A stretch of 64,000 nt of DNA from Spirosoma endophyticum. Lineage in GTDB: Bacteria > Bacteroidota > Bacteroidia > Cytophagales > Spirosomataceae. The notes beneath the pieces are model-generated. The model worked only from the letters and a program-made list of their open reading frames with translations, did no database searches and was not told the origin of the DNA. Location of the stretch: contig NZ_FOLQ01000006.1 of assembly GCF_900112365.1 (NCBI RefSeq), positions 62,001-126,000 of the forward strand, given 5' to 3'. This document shows, in pieces, positions 15,641 through 25,126 of this stretch (position 1 is its first letter; the number at the start of each line of letters is the position of its first letter). The position numbers and the translations under genes were made by a program.

Positions 15641-16654
15641 ATGACGACTCCCAGCGATACACTTTCTGTTGCTTCCATTAACCTGATTCTGTTTGCGGCC
15701 AGCCAGTTAGGCGCCGATACAAAGGCGCTGGCCCGTTCAATAGACATCAGTCCTGAACAATTGCGTGACCCAGACGGTCGCGTAGAAGTTCGGCAGGTGC
15801 AGGCACTCTGGCGCGAGGTCACAGCCGCTACCGGCGACCCGAATATTGCCCTGAAACTTGGTGAAATGATCAATCCCGTTGCGTTTGGCGTGTTGTCCTA
15901 CGTAATGATGCATAGCCCGACGTTGGGAAAAGCATTTGAGAAACTCTGCCAGTATCAGGATATTGTTTGTGAAGGAATTCGGACAACTGGTCGGCGATCG
16001 GGCCATTCATTTACCCTATCACTTGAAATAACCAGTTCAGCTATAATTTACCTGGATCATACCCTAAACTCCGAGCTATCGATTTATCTGGCCGCTATTC
16101 GGGCCTTGATCGGGTATCCCGTTAACGCGACTGAGATACGTTTTTCCTACCCGCATCCTGCTGATATCCGCGAGCATTCACGCGTATTTGCCCCGGCCCG
16201 TCTGACGTTCGACGCGCCCCAAACCGAAATGATTCTCGATGCGGCTTTGCTCGATTTGCCCGTTTTAAACGCCAGCCCTAGCTTATCGATACTCTTTGAG
16301 AAACACGCTGCCGACATTCTCAATCGGCTTAAAGCCCCATCACTGACTACCCGCGTTAAATCCAAAATTGTCACGATCATGAAAGGGGAGGAACCGACGC
16401 TGGCCACCGTAGCGGATCAACTGGCTATGGGTGTCCGTACGCTTCAACTGCATCTTAAGGAAGAGGGCACTACGTATCAGCAACTGCTGGATGAGATTCG
16501 GAAGGAACTAGCTGTCAAGCATCTTCAGGAAGCGAATCTGAGTACAACCGACATTGCTTATCTGCTGGGTTTCGCGGAACCGAGTGTGTTCTTTCGATCA
16601 TTCAAAAAGTGGACTGGACAAACACCCGGCGCTTACCGATTGGCACAAGCTTAG
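15641..16654 (+). CDS. AraC-family transcriptional regulator
   Basis: A 337-residue regulator. The N-terminal part (about 20-200) looks like the 'arabinose-binding-like' sensor domain of the OruR/Gad subgroup (RQVQALWREVTAATGDPNIALKLG, LSYVMMHSPTLG). The C-terminal AraC domain has two helix-turn-helices: ATVADQLAMGVRTLQLHL and STTDIAYLLGFAEPSVFFRS, ending in FKKWTGQTPGAYR, the classical signature. It starts directly after the Uma2 stop with no gap, so it is read from the same transcript. Its likely targets include the convergent SDR and DUF4260 pair downstream, since such regulators often sit beside the oxidoreductases they control; this is inference. Confidence 0.9.
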   Translation: MTTPSDTLSVASINLILFAASQLGADTKALARSIDISPEQLRDPDGRVEVRQVQALWREVTAATGDPNIALKLGEMINPVAFGVLSYVMMHSPTLGKAFEKLCQYQDIVCEGIRTTGRRSGHSFTLSLEITSSAIIYLDHTLNSELSIYLAAIRALIGYPVNATEIRFSYPHPADIREHSRVFAPARLTFDAPQTEMILDAALLDLPVLNASPSLSILFEKHAADILNRLKAPSLTTRVKSKIVTIMKGEEPTLATVADQLAMGVRTLQLHLKEEGTTYQQLLDEIRKELAVKHLQEANLSTTDIAYLLGFAEPSVFFRSFKKWTGQTPGAYRLAQA

Positions 16655-16680
16655 CAACGTATCGTGGGCTGTCGCCTACA

Positions 16681-17025
16681 CTACAAATCTCCCAGACTCG
16701 TGTGCTTGAAACTGTCGCCGTATTTCAGGCCATACCCGAACATACGATCCATGCTCGAATGAGCGAAGAGAATGATGCCAGCCAGCATCAGCGTCTGGTT
16801 ACCCAACATCAGGCCAATTAATCCAATCACAACACCCAGACCTTTATGATGGACAAGGTTATACAAGACTGCGCCAACGGCTGGATTAATGACATAACCT
16901 ATCATGCTCAGATCAGGTACTAATAATAGGGCGGGGAACCACCACCAGGCAAAATTCAACTGGGAGAAAAGGTAAATAGCGCCCAGAAACTGGATGAATT
17001 CTTCGGATTTCAATAGCGTTTTCAT
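16681..17025 (-). CDS. DUF4260 family membrane protein
   Basis: A 114-residue membrane protein of the DUF4260 family. Recognisable parts are FIQFLGAIYLFSQLNFAWWWF, LLVPDLSMIGYVINPAVGAVLYNLVHH and the conserved C-terminal HSSMDRMFGYGLKY. Three to four hydrophobic helices are visible. The function of the family is unknown. It follows the SDR gene on the same strand by 44 bases and is probably co-transcribed. The AraC gene converges on it with a 26-base gap, leaving little space for a separate terminator. Confidence 0.88.
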   Translation of the reverse strand: MKTLLKSEEFIQFLGAIYLFSQLNFAWWWFPALLLVPDLSMIGYVINPAVGAVLYNLVHHKGLGVVIGLIGLMLGNQTLMLAGIILFAHSSMDRMFGYGLKYGDSFKHTSLGDL

Positions 17026-17069
17026 GTGTCTAATAGAATTAGTATGAATGATTGTTAAGATAAAGACAA

Positions 17070-18119
17070 TTAATTTGTTCCAACTGCGGGCGTAAAAGAA
17101 TGCTTCAACTGGTTCTCCGAAAACCAGGTCAGCGTTTCGGTTAATGCCTGTTTCATTGGCGTCGGCTGGAAATCCGGGAACAGGACAAGCACTTTTCTAT
17201 CATTGAGTAAAATTGTGTTCTCGTAGAGATACAACATCTCTTTCACCTCCCGCATAACAGGCATGAATAAGCCTAACACGCTAAATAAAAATCGACTATG
17301 TAGCTGCACGTTCAGCGGTTTACCGGTCAATGCACTAATCTGGCCAAACCACGCCCGCATCGACGGCACCGTCGTTCCACCATAATTCCAGACCTGATAG
17401 GCAGTTTCTCCTCTCTGCTGTTTTTTAGGCGAGGGGTTGGGGCGGTCCGACGATTCGGTGAGGTCTATATTTTGCAACATTAGCCGAACAATAATTTCGG
17501 CGGCATCTTTCGTGTAAACCAACTGATGCGGAATATCGGCGTTTGCAATCCAGGGCATAGCTTTACCGTTCAGCGCATTCTCGAAGATGGGTCTTATACC
17601 CTCATTCAAGACGTTTGGCCCCCAGAAATCCGGTAGCCGGACATTCAGTACGTTACACTTTCCAGCGTTAGCGGCCTGTTCCAGCATGGCTTCGATCTCA
17701 ACGCGTAGCTGACCTTTTCTTGTACAAGGATTCGGACGACTATCCTCCCGGATTGGCTCTTTCGTATTCCCGAAATTGTAGACGTTGCCGGGGAGCACAA
17801 TCGTAGCCTGGTTTTGAGCAGCCGCGTTGATGATCTTCTGCGTAGCCGTGTCCATGTTGCCGAACCACTTGTTATAAGGATAATTGATGCCGTGGAAAAT
17901 GAAATCTTTGTCAACAGCAAGCTGATTGAGTAAAACCGCATCCTGCACATCGCCTTCGACAATAGTGAGCGTTGGTTCATTCGGGAACAAAGCATCGGCT
18001 TTGGCGCGGTTGCGAACGAGGATCGTAATAGGGAATCTGCGGGCGAGTAGGTTGGCAGTTACAGCGTAGCCGATGCTTCCGGTTGCGCCTAAAACGAGGA
18101 TAGTTGGAGTGGCATTCAT
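17070..18119 (-). CDS. NAD(P)-dependent epimerase/dehydratase-like extended SDR
   Basis: A 349-residue extended short-chain dehydrogenase. The nucleotide-binding glycine motif GATGSIG is at about 11-17, followed by LVRNRAKADALF and VEGDVQD. The active-site region is atypical: the usual YxxxK is replaced around PCTRKGQLR, where the Tyr is absent although a Lys remains. It could be an atypical SDR that binds nucleotide without classical chemistry, or use another residue. The C-terminal half carries a hydrophobic stretch (FLFSVLGLFMPVM). It is followed by a DUF4260 gene and faces the AraC regulator. The substrate cannot be predicted. Confidence 0.8.
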   Translation of the reverse strand: MNATPTILVLGATGSIGYAVTANLLARRFPITILVRNRAKADALFPNEPTLTIVEGDVQDAVLLNQLAVDKDFIFHGINYPYNKWFGNMDTATQKIINAAAQNQATIVLPGNVYNFGNTKEPIREDSRPNPCTRKGQLRVEIEAMLEQAANAGKCNVLNVRLPDFWGPNVLNEGIRPIFENALNGKAMPWIANADIPHQLVYTKDAAEIIVRLMLQNIDLTESSDRPNPSPKKQQRGETAYQVWNYGGTTVPSMRAWFGQISALTGKPLNVQLHSRFLFSVLGLFMPVMREVKEMLYLYENTILLNDRKVLVLFPDFQPTPMKQALTETLTWFSENQLKHSFTPAVGTN

Positions 18120-18308
18120 GACGTTCTTGTGTTAATTAGTACACAACAAAGGTCAGACTACCAGTCCACGCGGTCATTGACGAACTACGCAAATCGAGTG
18201 ACCGATTGCGAAAAAAGTGAGCAGTAATTCATTAGCCGCAACGAAGGTATTAGAACCTGCGTAAGTAGTATTATAGCACTGTTCGTCCGACTAAACTCCT
18301 ATTTTGGC

Positions 18309-19244
18309 ATGAAACACATCTTCCTTCTTGCTTTTTCACTCGGTCTGTCGGTGTCGGCGCTGGCGCAGGAAGTCGTGATTGACACGAACTACTACACGCC
18401 CCCAGCCCAACGACGTCAAGTGCTCACACCCGATCCGGATCAACGATATACGCCTTACCAACCAAACCGCGCGCAATCGACCGGTCGATACCACAATGGA
18501 CCGGAGGCAGACAATCCGCTATTTCCCCGACTTCGTGAAGTACAGACCTGGTATGTTGGTGCCGAAGGCGGATTCCGTTCCGATGGCAGTAGGTTAACGA
18601 ATTCGTTCAATGGCTTGATCAGCAGTGCTACTCAGACAAAACCGTTCTGGGGCGTGTTAATCGGGTATACGTACCGGAACGCGTGGGCTGTTGAAACGGG
18701 CTATTCACATTCACCTATCCACCTGAATATAACTATTGCCAACGGCCAGACGCCACTTATTTTCGATTACCAGAATAGTGGTTCCGGTATTCCGCTACGG
18801 CTGAAACGACGGATCGGATCGGGTAAAAAATCGGCAAATGGTACGGGATTCTGGCTCACGGCCGGAGTCTGGCTTATCCCGAATGGGGCTGGGCCGTTGG
18901 ACGATTTTAAACTGATTGGGTATAGCTCCCGCAACAGTGGCAGAGTTCGTTCAACCGATACGTTACGACTCACCAACAGCACGACGACCTTCAACCGGAT
19001 CAGCGGCCTTGCCGAATTGGGCGTTGACTACTCAGTTCGTTTGGCTTCTTTTCTGGAGTTGGGATGCTACGTCCGTAAATACTGGGGTCTGAGCGACGCT
19101 CTACGTTCTAATCTGCTCTATACGGTCAACAACAAGTCAGAACAGCAAGCTGTCGTTACCGCAAACGGCACAGGCTGGGGGGTTGGAATCGCCTTACGCT
19201 ATATTTATGGGCGGCAACATGAAGTTAAAAACGCACTGAAGTAA
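18309..19244 (+). CDS. Secreted or outer-membrane beta-strand protein, unknown family
   Basis: A 311-residue exported protein with a clean signal peptide (cleavage after ALAQ, about residue 20). A Pro/Gln/Arg/Tyr-rich stretch (about 28-70) precedes alternating aromatic strands such as TWYVGAEGGFR, FWGVLIGYTYRNAWAVETGY and the final GWGVGIALRYIYG. That pattern fits an eight- to ten-stranded outer-membrane barrel of the porin-like 'outer membrane protein beta-barrel' type. No ligand or named family can be assigned. It stands alone, with 189 and 165 bases of gap on either side. Confidence 0.7.
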   Translation: MKHIFLLAFSLGLSVSALAQEVVIDTNYYTPPAQRRQVLTPDPDQRYTPYQPNRAQSTGRYHNGPEADNPLFPRLREVQTWYVGAEGGFRSDGSRLTNSFNGLISSATQTKPFWGVLIGYTYRNAWAVETGYSHSPIHLNITIANGQTPLIFDYQNSGSGIPLRLKRRIGSGKKSANGTGFWLTAGVWLIPNGAGPLDDFKLIGYSSRNSGRVRSTDTLRLTNSTTTFNRISGLAELGVDYSVRLASFLELGCYVRKYWGLSDALRSNLLYTVNNKSEQQAVVTANGTGWGVGIALRYIYGRQHEVKNALK

Positions 19245-19409
19245 TTTCCTATATTAATTCATTCTGTAGAATTTTTGGTCTTTGTATAAAATATTATTTT
19301 TCGAATAGTAAATTACACAAAATATTATAACAAAAAATCTTCGAAGTGAGCAACTACAAGGAGATAACTTATTTTTAGTACATTGGCATGCATTCTAAAT
19401 TTACCACGC

Positions 19410-20801
19410 ATGATAACGTTTCGTTTTCCGGATCAAAAGCGGTCATTTTTTCTCCTTACTTTTCTTGGACTTACGTTTGGCTGGTCTGCCTCTTTCGCCC
19501 AACCTTCCACCGCTTTATTGGATAAAGTTCGCCAGTTGGCCTATGCCGATTCGGTACGTTTGGTAACGATGTTCAAAGACCTGCACACCCATCCGGAACT
19601 GGGTTTTATGGAGGTGCGGACAGCAGGCATCATCACGAAAGAGTTAACCAGTTTGGGCTACAAGGTTTATTCGGGGATTGGAAAAACGGGCGTTGTGGGC
19701 ATTCTGAAAAATGGCGAAGGCCCAACGGTAATGTTTCGCGGGGACATGGATGCGTTGCCGGTCAAAGAAACAACGGGCCTGGCCTACGCCAGTACTGCTA
19801 CCGTAAAACTGCCCGATGGCAACGAAGTACCAACGATGCATGCCTGCGGACACGATGCGCACGTTACGTGGTTGCTGGGCATTGCCAAACTAATGAAAAC
19901 GCTTCAGCAGGACTGGAAAGGGACTCTCGTACTGGTGGCGCAACCCGCCGAAGAACCGATCATGGGGGCCAGGGCCATGCGGGAAGACAGTGTGTTTATC
20001 AAGCACGTTCCCCTACCCGACTATTTGCTGGCGATGCACACCGGCCCGTTTCCCACCGGCATGGTCATGAATCTCCCCGGCACGCGTATGGCCGGTACGG
20101 ATCAACTGGATGTGACGTTTCGGGGTGTTGGCGGCCATGGCTCGTCGCCACAAACGGCTAAAGATCCGATCATTATGGCCAGCGAGGCCATTCTTCAGTA
20201 CCAAACGATCATTAGCCGAAGCAATGATCCACAAACACCAGCCGTACTGACAGTTGGCTCTGTTCAGGCGGGTCAGGACAACAACGTGATACCCGCTTCG
20301 GCGTTGGTTAAAGTGAATTTCCGGTGGTTGAAACCCGAGACGAGAAAGCTTTTGTACGATGGTGTTAGCCGAATTGACAGTGGCATCGCCATCAGTAACG
20401 GTTTGCCAATGGGGCTTTTCCCGATCATGAAGAAAAAGGGGTATTCATTCCCCGTTGTCAATGATTCGGCGCTGGTAAGCAAAATAAATGCTACGTTGCA
20501 ACGAGTCGTGAAGAAAGGTAGTCTTATAACGTCCGGCTTCCCAACAGCTATGGGATCAGAAGATTTTCATCACCTTGTGCTGGACAATAAGAAATCCGTT
20601 TACGATTTTATATTCGTTGGAACTGCGCCACTGGATATGGTACTGGCCGCCAGAAAAGAAGGAAAAGCGACACCGTTCTCCAATCACAACGGCAATTACA
20701 TGGTCGATCTGGCGGGTATTCCCTGGGGTGTGCAAATCGGCTCCGATACGTTGCTTGGTTTACTGAAACCTCAAACCAAAGAACTGACTAAGTCTGAATA
20801 G
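19410..20801 (+). CDS. Exported M20-family amidohydrolase
   Basis: A 463-residue metallohydrolase of the M20D (HipO/AmhX-like) group, which removes acyl groups from amino acids or similar amides. The start at 19410 gives a signal peptide ending in SFAQP; an ATG at 19383 only adds nine residues. Metal ligands and catalytic residues are in RGDMDALPV, MHACGHDAHV, QPAEEPIMGA (Glu pair), LAMHTGPFP and MGSEDFHH. The lid dimerisation domain (FRGVGGHGSSP to VNFRWLKPE) is present. Being exported, it probably acts in the periplasm on N-acyl amino acids or peptides taken up from outside. Gene order offers no specific substrate clue. Confidence 0.92.
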   Translation: MITFRFPDQKRSFFLLTFLGLTFGWSASFAQPSTALLDKVRQLAYADSVRLVTMFKDLHTHPELGFMEVRTAGIITKELTSLGYKVYSGIGKTGVVGILKNGEGPTVMFRGDMDALPVKETTGLAYASTATVKLPDGNEVPTMHACGHDAHVTWLLGIAKLMKTLQQDWKGTLVLVAQPAEEPIMGARAMREDSVFIKHVPLPDYLLAMHTGPFPTGMVMNLPGTRMAGTDQLDVTFRGVGGHGSSPQTAKDPIIMASEAILQYQTIISRSNDPQTPAVLTVGSVQAGQDNNVIPASALVKVNFRWLKPETRKLLYDGVSRIDSGIAISNGLPMGLFPIMKKKGYSFPVVNDSALVSKINATLQRVVKKGSLITSGFPTAMGSEDFHHLVLDNKKSVYDFIFVGTAPLDMVLAARKEGKATPFSNHNGNYMVDLAGIPWGVQIGSDTLLGLLKPQTKELTKSE

Positions 20802-20869
20802 CGTAAGCTAACAACGCTTGTCGAAAGACCCAGGAATGGATATCTTTCGGACGTTGTTACAATGTCTAT

Positions 20870-21448
20870 ATGTTCGATGTTTTCAAAAGCTATCTAAGCA
20901 GCAAAATCGCGATTACCGACGAAGAGTTTGAGTTAATAAAGTCACTCGGTATTCTCAAAAAACTTCGCAAGAGACAATACCTTTTGCAGGCGGGCGATAG
21001 TTGGAAATATGACGCCTTCGTCTGCAAAGGGTGTTTACGGACGTATCGGGTCGATGATAAAGGGCAGGAACATATTCTGGGATTTTCGATTGAGAATTGG
21101 TGGACCGGCGATCGCGAAAGTCTGTTATCCGGTACGCCCGCCCAATCGAATATCGACGCGCTGGAGGATTCGGTCGTGTTGTTGTTTACCCATGAAAACT
21201 TCCTGCACATCTGCCACGAAATTCCGGCTTTCAATGAACTGATAAACGGCATTTTGGCCAGGAGTTTCGTGGCCCTGCAAAACAGAATTCACGCGTCGAT
21301 CAGCTATACGGCCGAAGAGAAATACCAGAATTTCCTTAAAACCTCACCCCAACTGGCGAATCGTGTACCGCAAAGTATGATTGCCTCCTACCTGGGCATT
21401 TCTGCCGAAACACTTAGCCGCATCAGACATCAATCGCTAAAAAAATAA
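20870..21448 (+). CDS. Crp/Fnr-family transcriptional regulator
   Basis: A 192-residue cyclic-nucleotide-binding-fold regulator. Residues 20-120 form the effector domain (RQYLLQAGDSWKYDAFVCKG, the short RTYRVDDKGQEHILGF, then FTHENFLHI). The C-terminal winged helix has VPQSMIASYLGISAETLSRIRH. No iron-sulphur cysteines in the Fnr pattern are visible. This compact type is very common in Bacteroidota and is often next to a short-chain dehydrogenase, as here: the SDR at 21629 follows after 180 bases. It may control that gene, which is inference from position. The effector is unknown. Confidence 0.9.
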   Translation: MFDVFKSYLSSKIAITDEEFELIKSLGILKKLRKRQYLLQAGDSWKYDAFVCKGCLRTYRVDDKGQEHILGFSIENWWTGDRESLLSGTPAQSNIDALEDSVVLLFTHENFLHICHEIPAFNELINGILARSFVALQNRIHASISYTAEEKYQNFLKTSPQLANRVPQSMIASYLGISAETLSRIRHQSLKK

Positions 21449-21582
21449 TTTCCTTAAACTGAACTAACGGATCAAAGCTCCTCGGGCTAAATCGTTTATT
21501 TTCAGCCCAATAGTGAAACATCCTTGACATTTATCAAGTGTTTTTTTAGCAAATATCAAGGGAGTGGAGCCACCTGCTATTG

Positions 21583-21590
21583 CACCTTTG
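21583..21590 (+). promoter_or_regulatory. Candidate Bacteroidota -7 box of the SDR gene
   Basis: CACCTTTG, one base away from TAnnTTTG, followed by TGTC. It would give a transcript start near 21597 and a leader of about 32 bases. No clear -33 TTTG is present. Confidence 0.35.
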
Positions 21591-21628
21591 TGTCATCAAT
21601 TTATCAATTGATTTGAACACAAAAGACA

Positions 21629-22492
21629 ATGAAAAAGGTAATTTTAATAACAGGAACGAGTACCGGTTTTGGTAAATTAATGGTGCAAACACTCGCCAAC
21701 AAAGGCCATACTGTAATTGCTGGTATGCGTGGCACAACCGGTAAAAATGCCAACGTAGCAACCGAGTTAGCCGCACTGCCCAATGTAGACGTAGTAGACA
21801 TAGATATAACCTCCGATGAATCTGTAAATCAAGCGGTACAGATTGTTCTGGCAAAATATGGCAAGATTGATGTGCTGGTCAATAATGCGGCAATGACGGG
21901 GTTTGGACTCCTGGAAGGCTATTCGTTAGAGCAGATTCAGAAAATGCTGGACGTAAACCTGTTCGGTGTATTACGCACGTATCAAGCCGTGTTACCCTCC
22001 ATGCGGGCCACCCATAACGGACTCATCATCAACCTTACGTCGGGGGCCAGTGGCTTTACGGTTCCGTTCATGATTCCGTATCTCCTGTCGAAATTCGGAG
22101 TGGAAACAATTACGGAAGGCTTACAGGATGAGTTAAAAGATTTTGGCATCGAGAACGTAACAATTCAGCCGGGCGTCTATCCAACCGAAATGAACAATGG
22201 CAGCAAAGCCGCCATCAACGCCGACAGAGCGGATATTATCGCTGAATACGGTGATGCTGCGGTTCAAAAATTCAATGCCATTGGGGCCGGGCTATTTGGC
22301 AAAATGGCCGAGTTTAATATGAATCCGCAAACCATTGCCGATGGCGTTCTCGATCTGATCAATATGGAAAAAGGGACCCGGCCCCTACGTCTCCCGCTGG
22401 ATGCCATTGCGCAGGGGACCGATAAAGAATTCATTCAGGCTCGGGCGGAGATTAAAGCTAAATGGGCGAAGAAGTATGAATTTCCTATGTAA
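21629..22492 (+). CDS. SDR family oxidoreductase
   Basis: A 287-residue classical short-chain dehydrogenase/reductase. The cofactor motif TGTSTGFG is at 8-15, the NNAA motif near residue 90, the catalytic serine in LTSGASG, and the Tyr-Lys pair in PYLLSKFG (YxxxK). The C-terminal part has PGVYPTEM, typical of NAD(P)-SDRs related to 3-oxoacyl reductases of broad substrate range. It follows a Crp-type regulator by 180 bases and has its own candidate promoter. Substrate unknown. Confidence 0.92.
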   Translation: MKKVILITGTSTGFGKLMVQTLANKGHTVIAGMRGTTGKNANVATELAALPNVDVVDIDITSDESVNQAVQIVLAKYGKIDVLVNNAAMTGFGLLEGYSLEQIQKMLDVNLFGVLRTYQAVLPSMRATHNGLIINLTSGASGFTVPFMIPYLLSKFGVETITEGLQDELKDFGIENVTIQPGVYPTEMNNGSKAAINADRADIIAEYGDAAVQKFNAIGAGLFGKMAEFNMNPQTIADGVLDLINMEKGTRPLRLPLDAIAQGTDKEFIQARAEIKAKWAKKYEFPM

Positions 22493-22525
22493 ATCAGGCA
22501 ACTAGCTAGGGCAAGAACAGGTCAA

Positions 22526-22567
22526 ACGTATTCCTATAGCTGTGTTTTTATAGCTGTAGGAATACGT
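22526..22567. terminator. Bidirectional terminator between SDR and aroA
   Basis: ACGTATTCCTATAGCT pairs with AGCTGTAGGAATACGT with a single G-T wobble around a 10-base T-rich loop, between two convergent genes. Confidence 0.75.
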
Positions 22568-22598
22568 CCATTATAATTCGTTAACCATCTTTTGTGGC

Positions 22599-23840
22599 TT
22601 AAGCAACGGTCTCCACCGTTAAGACCCGTGCCATGTCGTCCCAAAAACTCGGGTACGATTTAGCGACGACGCCTGGTTCCTCAATCACGATTTCCTGCTG
22701 CATGGCTACAGGAGCAAACGCCATCGCCATGCGGTGATCGTCATACGTAGCAATGGTAGCCGTCGATTCGGGACCAATGCTGAACTGGCGAACGATGTAA
22801 CGGGCATTGGTCTCTATTTCAACTAACTCAGCACCAACTTTTTGCAATTCAGTTTGCAAAGCGGCTATACGGTCGGTCTCTTTAATTTTTAGACTTTCAA
22901 TTCCTGTCAATATCAGTGGAATGCCTTTCATGGCTGCGCAAACTGCAACCGTCTGCGCCAGATCGGGACAGTTTGTAAAATCCCACTCCAGCGAGGACTC
23001 CGGCGCGCATTTGGTTAATTTAACCCCCGAATCAGTAAATGTACTTTCAACACCCAGCGCCCGCATAATGTCCACAATAGCGCTGTCTCCCTGTAACGAT
23101 TTGGCTTTTAGGCCCAATAATTCCAGCTCGGTCGTTTGGTCGTCAGCTAAGGCGGCTACACTATACCAGTAGCTCGCTCCCGACCAATCGGATTCGATGG
23201 CATAAGGCTTTGGTATATATGGCTTTGGCCCAACGGTGATGATATTTTTCGCCCAGTCGGCCTGAACATCAGCCCCGAAATACGTCATTTGTTCCAGCGT
23301 CATTTCGATGTAGGGCCGTGACCCAATGGCTCCGGTCAACTCCAGGGTCAGGCCATTAGGCAGCGTTGGGGCGATCATGACCAAGGCCGAGATATACTGG
23401 CTACTCACATCACCCCGAATCTGCAACCGGTTGTTTTCAGCTGGTGAAAACCCGTTGATTTGCAGGGGTGGATAACCCTCTTTTTTCAGGTACGTAATGT
23501 CGGCGCCAAGTGTGCGGAGCGCATCGACCAGAATGCCGATGGGTCGCTCACACATGCGCGGAGTGCCCGTCATGATCTTTTTCTGGCCCGTCGCGGCAAA
23601 ATAAGCGGTTAGAAAACGCATCGTCGTACCGGCATCCAGAACGTCGGCTACCGCGTCGTCTGACTTTAGCAGACGAATCATCGTCTGTGTATCGCGAGCG
23701 GTCGAGAGATTTTGCAGGTCACACTGGAACCCAGTCAGCGCATCGATAATGAGTGCCCGGTTGCTTTCACTCTTCGAGGAAGCTAGTGGAATCGTGGCCC
23801 GAACAGGACCAGTGGGAGGAGTTAAGCGAACAGCATTCAA
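22599..23840 (-). CDS. aroA: 3-phosphoshikimate 1-carboxyvinyltransferase (EPSP synthase)
   Basis: EPSP synthase joins shikimate-3-phosphate and phosphoenolpyruvate in the shikimate pathway to aromatic amino acids. Visible motifs are SKSESNRAL (phosphate binding), DAGTTMRFLTAY, the catalytic Asp in NCPDLAQTVAV, the Lys-Glu pair in LKIKETDRI, and YDDHRMAMAFAP; the C-terminus has VAKSYPSFWDD. The start is uncertain. The only in-frame ATG, at 23924, adds 28 residues without family similarity and leaves 24 bases to the divergent nagA start. A TTG at 23840 (chosen) gives an N-terminus of normal length, about 413 residues. The gene is not next to other aro genes. The sequence resembles the class-II-like, Bacteroidota form. 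Confidence 0.93.
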   Translation of the reverse strand: MNAVRLTPPTGPVRATIPLASSKSESNRALIIDALTGFQCDLQNLSTARDTQTMIRLLKSDDAVADVLDAGTTMRFLTAYFAATGQKKIMTGTPRMCERPIGILVDALRTLGADITYLKKEGYPPLQINGFSPAENNRLQIRGDVSSQYISALVMIAPTLPNGLTLELTGAIGSRPYIEMTLEQMTYFGADVQADWAKNIITVGPKPYIPKPYAIESDWSGASYWYSVAALADDQTTELELLGLKAKSLQGDSAIVDIMRALGVESTFTDSGVKLTKCAPESSLEWDFTNCPDLAQTVAVCAAMKGIPLILTGIESLKIKETDRIAALQTELQKVGAELVEIETNARYIVRQFSIGPESTATIATYDDHRMAMAFAPVAMQQEIVIEEPGVVAKSYPSFWDDMARVLTVETVA

Positions 23841-23948
23841 AGGAAAAACGAGTTGATTCTGGCACAAACCAGTTCGCAAAAAAACGAAAAATCGGCTACA
23901 TTCCGGCCATAATTGACATATCACACAGAAGGAAACCCGCTTTTTCGC

Positions 23949-25115
23949 ATGAATCAGTTTATTAATGCTACCGTCTTCACAGGCAATGAATGGTTAACCG
24001 GCGCGTCGGTACGTGTCGAGAATGGTCAAATTCTGGAGGTTACTACGTCCTCTTCCGAAACTCAAGTTCCTGACAACGTAACGGTTGTTGACCTCAACGG
24101 CGATTACCTCATTCCGGGTTTAATTGATCTTCAATTGTATGGTGGATCAACTCTCTTCCTCAATGACCAACCCACCCCCGAAACGGTTCGGCATATTTAT
24201 GAAACTCACGCCAAAAACGGCACAACAACTTTATTGCCCACGATCCACTCCACCTCGCTTGCTATTATGCAGCAGTCGATGGAAGCTGTGGCGACGGTAC
24301 GTAACGAAAATCCGCTGGGCGTGCCAGGCATTCACATCGAAGGTCCCTATTTCAACCCTATCAAGCGGGGGGCGCACAGCATGGCCTATGTGCGAACACC
24401 CGCTGAAGGGGAACTGGAAACGCTGTTCAGCACCAACGCCGATGTTATCCGGATTCTGACACTGGCTTCCGAAATACTGACGCCTGATCAATTAAATACG
24501 ATCAACCGATTAAAACATCCCAATACGCTCCTCTCGCTCGGCCACAGCAACGCTACGTATCAGCAGGCCACCCGGGCGTTTGACGAGGGCATTCCACTGG
24601 CAACTCATCTCTACAATGCCATGCGCAGTTTCGAGAGTCGCGAGCCGGGCGTAGTGGGTGCCGTTTTTGACCATCCCAGCGTGCGGGCCAGCATTATTGC
24701 CGACAGTTACCATTGCAACCCAACCGCCATTCGCATTGCTTACCGGCTTCTGGGCGAACGGCTATTCCTGATCTCGGATGCGCTGTTTGCCAACCCACCC
24801 CGGCCTACGTTCGAGCTGGGCCAGTTTGTTGTGCATTTTGAACCCGATACCAATGGTCCGGGCCGGTACGTCAACAACGAAGCGAATCTGGCCGGTTCGG
24901 CTATTACGCTTATCGACTGCGTCAAAATTGCGGTTGAGCAGGCAGGTATTCCCTTGACCAGTGCATTGCGGATGGCCTCGGTGATTCCCGCAGAAATTAT
25001 CGGCCTGGGCGATCAACTAGGCAAAATTCAACCGGGCTACGTAGCGAATCTGGTACGTACTAACACGTCCTTACAAACGAAAGGCGTATGGGCATCTGGT
25101 CAGAAAATAGCGTAA
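23949..25115 (+). CDS. nagA: N-acetylglucosamine-6-phosphate deacetylase
   Basis: NagA removes the acetyl group from GlcNAc-6-phosphate so that amino sugars enter glycolysis or cell wall recycling. The 388-residue amidohydrolase starts at 23949 rather than an earlier in-frame ATG at 23913. The metal-binding Glu is in HIEGPYFN, with histidines in LSLGHSNAT and ATHLYNAM; the catalytic Asp is in LISDALFA. The N-terminal sheet motif reads PGLIDLQLYGG, where other amidohydrolases have HxH; this is normal for NagA. Substrate-contacting SREPG and a closing beta-sandwich are present. It is divergent from aroA and separated from the next gene by a shared terminator; nagB is not in the window. Confidence 0.93.
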   Translation: MNQFINATVFTGNEWLTGASVRVENGQILEVTTSSSETQVPDNVTVVDLNGDYLIPGLIDLQLYGGSTLFLNDQPTPETVRHIYETHAKNGTTTLLPTIHSTSLAIMQQSMEAVATVRNENPLGVPGIHIEGPYFNPIKRGAHSMAYVRTPAEGELETLFSTNADVIRILTLASEILTPDQLNTINRLKHPNTLLSLGHSNATYQQATRAFDEGIPLATHLYNAMRSFESREPGVVGAVFDHPSVRASIIADSYHCNPTAIRIAYRLLGERLFLISDALFANPPRPTFELGQFVVHFEPDTNGPGRYVNNEANLAGSAITLIDCVKIAVEQAGIPLTSALRMASVIPAEIIGLGDQLGKIQPGYVANLVRTNTSLQTKGVWASGQKIA

Positions 25116-25126
25116 TCAAAATCAAT

